Shown here: positions 59,201-64,000 of the stretch, in pieces | Layout: each line of letters starts with the position of its first letter | Position numbering within the stretch: position 1 is the stretch's first letter | NCBI GenBank assembly: GCA_037903475.1 | Contig: JBAJFG010000019.1 | Coordinates: forward strand, 8,803,001 to 8,867,000 | Direction of reading: 5' to 3' | Length of the DNA: 64,000 nucleotides | Origin: Ancylostoma caninum | Lineage: Eukaryota > Nematoda > Chromadorea > Rhabditida > Ancylostomatidae | Notes under the pieces: model-generated | What the model was told of the DNA's origin: nothing | What the model saw: the letters and a program-made list of their open reading frames with translations, nothing else | Databases searched by the model: none | Made by a program: the position numbers and the translations under genes

Positions 59201-62200
59201 GCCGCTCGCTGGGCGAGCTCGCGGCGAGCTCGCCGCGGCAAAATACTCTGAGTGACCCCCCTGGAGAGTTTTGCCGCGGCGAGCTCGCGCTGCGTAGCAG
59301 CCCGGTATGCTTCGACATGGGCGACTCGCCCGGCGGCAAAACTCTGTGTGGGGCTTAACACCATTTCGTAAACTTTCGCCAGTTGTCACCTCAACATAGT
59401 TATGATTTCGATACTTTGATTAACATTTTTTTTTTCAAATTAAGATTCAAACAAAATGAAGGGGTTTACTAATGCGTTACATTCTTACGATGTGTATCTG
59501 AGGCATTCTCTTGATTTTGACGTAAAAAGCATTTTTTTAGAATGCGGAAGAAGATGACGACGATATGGTGATTGTATTGGAAGACGGCGAATTACAGTTG
59601 AAACATAAGGAAAACTCGGAACTTCAAAGTCCAATGAGGAGTGTTAACGTTGGTTATCATAGCTTCATTCTCTACTCTTGCAGTTTTTGAGAGCAATGAG
59701 TTCTAGAGCGTATTGCGAGAAGCTGAGAATATAATGTCTGACGGACCTTTGCAAGCTTCAAAAAACAAGGATAATCAACAAGTTCTTGTGGACGAAGTTG
59801 ATTTTGAGTACAGGTGTGTTCTTGTTTTGTTTTGTTTCATTTGTTGTTGGTAGAGGGCCGAGCGAGCGGTGAGATACATAGGAAACTCCAAACGTACGCA
59901 AACAAGGGTCGGGACTGCGGCGCGGCTCTCTTGGGTAGAGACGCAGGCGCTCAGCATGCAGAGAACCCGTATCTCTGCACATGAGATTCGCGCCGCGGTT
60001 CTGACCCTTGTCTGCGTACGTTTGGAGTTCCCTATAAAAGGGTGCGAAAAACAGTTCAATTTTGAGAGGGTTTTTTTTTTGTAAAATTCCAGCAAATACT
60101 ACTCGCTTGTCCGATACTTTTATTTCTGCAAGCGTGCACAACGTTAAAGCTACCGTCCACGGTAATTTTCATGTTCGAGATGTCTGAGCCTGCACATTGG
60201 TCTCAGTAGTCCTACAGAAATTGCACCTCCCTGGCATCAGATGTAGGAGATCGATTAGTCGCTAATGCAGCTCAGACGCTCGTATTTGCGACTTCGAGGC
60301 GGTCACACGTCCTTCCCATTGAGCATGCACAGCCGCGTTGACCGGTATTCATGAATCTCCGCAAATGAATGTGTACGTCTGACGCATACACCCTAGTATA
60401 AATTGCTCTATACCTTTCTTAATGGGCCCAACTGAGGCCAACAAAACTTCCTTGTCCGTAATATCTGATGAGATCGACCAAAGCCTTTGTTCTTACTGTA
60501 GTGCCGCTTTCTAGAGATTAAAGGGGAAATTTCTGCTTCCCAGATTCCGTCATATTGTATAGTTTTCTTATTTGCTGAAGTCAGATTTGACATGAAAAAA
60601 TTAGGGAAAACTGCGCAAACCTTGGCTATTTCTACGAGTAGGGCGCGGGAGTTAAACTGTTTGGACGAGTTGTTAGCGGCGTCAAGATTTACTGTGACGT
60701 AGAAACAATCAATCGATATCAAGCAGTACCTTGCGTTCGATGAAGGTCAGAGTTTCACAACCACAGCCTCTTCACAATTTTATCTCATAATTTCAGAACA
60801 TCCAATGATATAATCTATGTTACTCCGATACAAAAATACAAACAAACACCGCACTTCACAAAGGAAAACCTTTATAATGTAGGGAGACTTCTAACTATTA
60901 ATTATCGTCGTTTTTTTTAATGATGGTTACTCAACAAACTCTTCTGAAATTGTAATAGCGGCGCTACATACGCAAAACATTGCAAAAACATATCATTTCC
61001 ACTTGAATAGGATCGTATCTGTTCAACGATGCGCTTTCTGAAGAGATTTACGAATTTCTTACTGCGTAGCTCCAGATCATGAGGCATTCATTTTGCTTGA
61101 ACTCTGGGTTGTCATTTGTACGCTCGTAGGCCAAACTGAGTCCTCAAACGGCTTGTGAGTCCTCATTTTTCAAAAAAAGTAAGGCGAGTTCTTCGATTAT
61201 AATTTCTACATAGTGAAGCACATGCAATCTTCTACCTACTGGTGCAATGATCCCAACCACGAGAATTTCCCCGAACGCTGTCTTTAAAGTAAAATCTGAG
61301 AGTGCAGAGCTAGCGTGGGTGCTTACCTTAACTTCCATCTTCCTTATAAGCCTGCCTTTCTTCTTTCTCTATGCGGATAGAGACTTGGTCCAGAAATTGT
61401 GAACATTTCAAATTACCGACTGAGGCAGCGATGGAATCAAAATCAAGCAACTTTTCTTTAAGCCCCCGAAAGTCGTTCCAACCGATCGAAATTGTTGTTC
61501 GTCACAACAAGGTCGTAGAACAGTCAGCTAGCGACAGCGACGAGGACGACGGAGTAAATGGCAAAGCGAGCCAGTCGAAGAGACTTTCCACTGTACACGA
61601 AGGTTTGTCCTATTGAGAAAAATTCTCTCTTGATTAATTCACACAATTAGTATGAAACTAAACTCGAGAAGAAATACCATTTAACCGAATATAACTGTGT
61701 AGAAGTATTTTAATGGCAGTTCTTTTTTCCACTTAGGATGACTGTTTCTATTTCGAATGTTTCAACCATTCGTAGAAATCGGTTTAGAGAAACGACGAAT
61801 CCATGTAGTGTCGCGATTCACTTTTGCAGAGTGGGAAAAGCCATGAAATCCTCAAAATACTCCTTCATTTGCATATATTCTTAAGTGGATAGCATTTAAA
61901 TGGCAGTAGTCTCCAAGAAGCGTACGAGAAATACTTATGTGCTCTTTTCCTGACTGTTTTTCTTTATACTCATACTGTTATCGTAGCACCAAAACAGTCA
62001 CATCTTGCTAGATTCCTCAATCTTCACGCCATAAATCCTCACCAAATCCTTGACGAAATGAAAATCTCATAACTTTATGAGAAGAGGCGTCATGTGGAAC
62101 TTGCATTGCATTTCCCGTTTCTTCCAGAATTTATTTGCAGAGAAGTCGATTGCTCTTATCGTGAGAAACGTCAATTAGAATGACGAGTTGTGACACATAT

Positions 62201-64000
62201 CAAGGTGTCACTTCTTAATTTCGCAATACTTTGACGTTATTCACTTCTGTATGACTCTGAATTCTGTGAAATCTGTGTTTCTACCACTTTAATTTCACTT
62301 CAAATGACCCGTTATTCTTTCAAGACGAAAACAAGACGAAAGCCTCAGGAGTCAGGTAAATTGTTGATACGAAATTGTTAATCAGAAGAGTTATTCTCTC
62401 GATTTTATCGCATCATTTGGTACACCAACCGGTTTGTTCATCGCGAATTTGGTACATTCGACAAAAAAAAAAGAAAGGATTTGTTCCGTGATACGGAGCG
62501 TACGTGTGTGTTTTCATTCCATTTTGTTCCGTTATACTCCGCTTTATTTCTCTCGAAGCATTATACTGGCTGCTAATAACTGCAAATGAATGCTAATGGA
62601 AGGTGGGTTTTTTGCAAAGATATAGGAATGGTGTAGAACTGACTTTGCTTTGTTGTAGGCCTATGCAGGTGGGATTTAGGGTTTTTTTTTGCAGAGGTAC
62701 ACTGAGCGTAGGAAAAGTTGAAGAAATTTCAAAGTTGAGGGTAGATTGCTGTGCGACCGCACCGCTCGCTGGAATCCCTATCTTATATTGCAGGAGTTGC
62801 TAAATCATGAGATATTTTTTTCTTCTTCCGCCTTGAAACCATCAAGTATGAAAAAAAAACACATACATATTAACGATCAGCCGTGATGGCTGCGCAAGAT
62901 ATTTATCCTTAAGCGCGGTGCGGTTGCGCTGCTGTGCGCCCCATGTCCTCAAAATCGTCAGTTACATGAACGCGCAATCAGAACTGAAACATTCCATAAC
63001 GCAAAATGTTTTTGGGGATTGAACAGAAAAAGTTTGTAGGCCATACATACAGATCGGCTAGGCTGTGATGTTCTCTATGCCAGCGACTCATGAAGTCAGC
63101 CATCATGAGTTACTAGCACGCAGCACACCATAAGCGGTGCGCTACACTGATTGCCTGACGCATTTATATGTCGTCATTGTTCGCTTTTTTTCGCGGCATT
63201 TCATGGATGGCGTATGTAACGGTGGGTCTCCTTTGTTCTGCATTGTCACTGTGCTCCATTGCAAATCTATCCTAAACTTGTTCCAAATCGTTCAAAACAG
63301 GCAAACCCTGGCGAGAACGTTGGTGCCCAGTTTTAGACCCATCACCTTATTGGGTGTGCTGTGAATAAAGTTGGTTGGCGTCCTGTGAAGCCTCACCAAC
63401 GATGTTGCTACCCCGCTAGATGAAAATGTCGAGCTGTGCAAAACCTGTGTATCTGGCGCGATTTGGATTTCTTTTCTCTTGTTCATTTGCTAGTTATGTA
63501 ACTATACTATAGGCAAGGAGGTGGAAGATGAGCCGTGTTCATCGACGTCGAAAGCAGTAGCCCCAAACCACATGAAGCGTGGACATCGTCGTGCGTGGAG
63601 TATGCCGAATGCTAAGGGAGAAAAGATGACAGTAGCTGTCATCCATGACAAGGAAACAATGGTATCTGTCACTGCGTGTAGGAGCTTTATCGACCAAATA
63701 TTAACAACTGGTATTCAGGCTGATGGAAATACGCACAGACGTAGGATAGTGCGCTATCGTCTTCATCCAGCGAAGAGAAATCGCATGCCTGGTGGGACCG
63801 ATGCTATAGAACAAAAGAATGGTTTCGGCCCAGCTCCTGGGTTGAGATTTGATTTGTCTGGAATGCCACATTTGGATGATGATGACAATGAGCTTGAGGT
63901 TCCTGTAAGAATTAATTTCGTGTTTTAGTTGTATCGGAATATTTAAATTTAGGTGGAAATCAATGAAGAGGAAGTGGTAGTACCTGGAGAATCTGGAAAA
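53221..64000 (+). CDS. 5' part of a large multi-exon gene, acidic Ser/Arg-rich protein (partial)
   Basis: Exons with matching phases: 53221-53295 (starts ATG; MEMEPYVDTPHSSESHSLLE), 54726-54779 (RFRNSNVIVDQASEFTPN), 59541-59642 (NAEEDDDDMVIVLEDGELQ), 59707-59813 (to VDEVDFEYR), about 60797-60878 (TSNDIIYVTPIQKYKQ), about 61381 or 61425 to 61602 (SPRKSFQPIEIVVRHNK, SASDSDEDDG), 63513-63904 (KRGHRRAWSMPNAKGEK to LDDDDNELEVP) and 63953 to the window edge (VEINEEEVVVPGESGK). Acidic clusters alternate with Arg/Ser stretches, suggesting a cytoplasmic, phosphorylated, disordered N-terminal region. No catalytic domain or membrane helix has appeared by the edge. I do not recognise the family; a resemblance of the EVDFEYR block to N-termini of SLC4 anion exchangers is only a guess. 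The joins between 59.8 and 61.6 kb are the weakest. Confidence 0.55.
53566..55269. repeat. 1.7 kb structure with about 300-base inverted arms
   Basis: Arm 53566-53868 (GAACTTAGGGTCCCATGCCC..) matches the reverse complement of 54970-55269 along its whole length with moderate divergence. A partial tandem of the inner-arm sequence (GACATCACGTTGC.AAACAGACACTGAATTCGGGATGAGAACGTCAAA) sits at about 54865-54925. It lies in the first introns of the 53-64 kb gene and encloses its tentative exon 2. It may be two opposed copies of one repeat or a foldback element. Confidence 0.7.
55677..56589. mobile_element. TA-flanked DNA transposon, 913 bases
   Basis: The left end CAGGGTGACAACAAAGTCTT and right end (reverse complement CAGGGTGACAACAAAGCTTT) form terminal inverted repeats continuing to GGCC. 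TA borders both outer ends, as for Tc1/mariner-type insertion. The minus strand from about 55980 to 55744 has a coherent reading frame (TLFNIGQKTGDLQSQLKEVL, LLAAISISTWFHVCGSHKVQ), perhaps a transposase remnant, but I see no catalytic motif. Non-autonomous as it stands. Confidence 0.75.
56650..57200 (+). pseudogene. Degenerate C2H2 zinc-finger fragment
   Basis: After TTTGTTTCAG at about 56700, frames contain TAYKCFA, then SSCMRTSALKNLYAHLRDVH (Cys..His-x4-His finger half), a charged linker, ELKCDTCGKTYFSSGGL (second finger, Cys-x2-Cys without its histidines) and LACSQCGFVFAKESF at 57139-57185 (third Cys-x2-Cys). The first finger's leading Cys is in another frame, and a CTTTTCTTC.GGTGGCCT block is duplicated at 56886-56932. 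C2H2 fingers bind nucleic acids. Here they are broken and lie inside the 55.4-58.1 kb composite element, within an intron of the larger gene. It may be a captured gene piece or transposase DNA-binding domain. Confidence 0.5.
57505..58017. mobile_element. 513-base TA-flanked element with CCGCGG-rich ends
   Basis: CTCTAAACCTTCTTCCCGCG at the left is mirrored by CGGGCGGAAAGTTCAGAG at the right, with TA on both sides (57503-57504, 58018-58019). It interrupts the right arm of the 55.4-58.1 kb composite. The left arm at 55.5 kb keeps the uninterrupted site (CCTAGCTAGG) and so serves as the empty-site reference. Inside both ends are clusters of CCGCGGTGGATCCGCGG-like repeats. Confidence 0.8.
58607..59355. 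mobile_element. PIF/Harbinger-like MITE with TAA target duplication
   Basis: AGCCCCACTCAGAGTTTTG at the left and the reverse complement AGCCCCACACAGAGTTTTG at the right are terminal inverted repeats, continuing into GYCGCCGRGCGAG. TAA flanks both sides (58604-58606 and 59356-59358), the three-base TWA duplication typical of PIF/Harbinger. GC-rich GCGAGCTCGC palindromes lie inside the right end. Length is 749 bases, with no transposase frame. Several overlapping open frames near the right end come from the palindromes. Confidence 0.8.
59881..60032. repeat. Long palindrome family D, copy 2
   Basis: Arms GGAAACTCCAAACGTACGCA and TGCGTACGTTTGGAGTTCCC, continuing through GCGGCGCG blocks, match copy 1 (52631-52776) with more substitutions between its arms. 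Located in an intron of the 53-64 kb gene. Confidence 0.75.
60290..60406. repeat. TATACTAG-family MITE, partial copy
   Basis: Ends CTAGTATAAATTGC. The interior has GCACAGCCGCGTTGACCGG, the reverse-oriented middle block of the 17.75 and 50.9 kb copies. Only one end is clear. Confidence 0.5.
61617..63500. other. Intron of the 53-64 kb gene
   Basis: No additional exon with clear borders and phase. T-runs and short AT-rich open frames only. Small missed exons are possible. Confidence 0.4.

Noticed and set aside
59090..59389. Several overlapping open frames on both strands
   Set aside because: They arise from GCGAGCTCGC palindromes of the Harbinger-like MITE.

Overview
This window reads as nuclear DNA of a nematode, most likely a strongylid (hookworm-like) parasite. 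Coding exons are short and phase-consistent. Introns use GT..AG with nematode-type TTTTCAG acceptors, several only about 50-60 bases long. Intergenic and intronic DNA is packed with small inverted-repeat elements. The species call is an inference from gene structure and repeat style, not from a database match.

Layout: (1) 1-3.6 kb is repeat DNA dominated by a pair of about 430-base inverted arms, each with a tRNA-like segment. (2) 3.6-10.6 kb holds a complete 13-exon UDP-glucuronosyltransferase (UGT) gene on the + strand, 530 codons. It is the only gene here whose function I recognise with confidence, and its introns contain MITE-like repeats. (3) 10.6-34 kb is mostly non-coding, with a few weak candidate exons and several small elements, including a 283-base hAT-like MITE inserted into another element at 27 kb. 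(4) 34.2-37.5 kb has a chain of exons with matching phases for an unrecognised protein. (5) 38.4-41.9 kb has further isolated coding-like pieces in repeats. (6) 42.1-43.6 kb is a decayed mariner transposon with recognisable transposase motifs and a nested MITE. (7) 45.85-50.03 kb is an LTR retrotransposon with two LTRs, a putative 4-base target duplication, gag and an aspartic protease. It has no visible reverse transcriptase, RNase H or integrase; a 454-codon basic reading frame follows the protease region instead. (8) 53.2-64.0 kb holds the 5' part of a second multi-exon gene, acidic and Ser/Arg-rich, running off the right edge. Its large introns carry nested transposons: a composite inverted-repeat element with a degenerate C2H2 zinc-finger fragment, two TA-flanked elements, and a PIF/Harbinger-like MITE with a TAA duplication.

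No operon-like cooperation between genes is visible. The UGT would act alone in the endoplasmic reticulum on small lipophilic substrates. The rest of the window is mainly a record of repeated, nested transposon insertion. Exon boundaries for all genes except the UGT are tentative. I found no convincing functional tRNA, rRNA or CRISPR.
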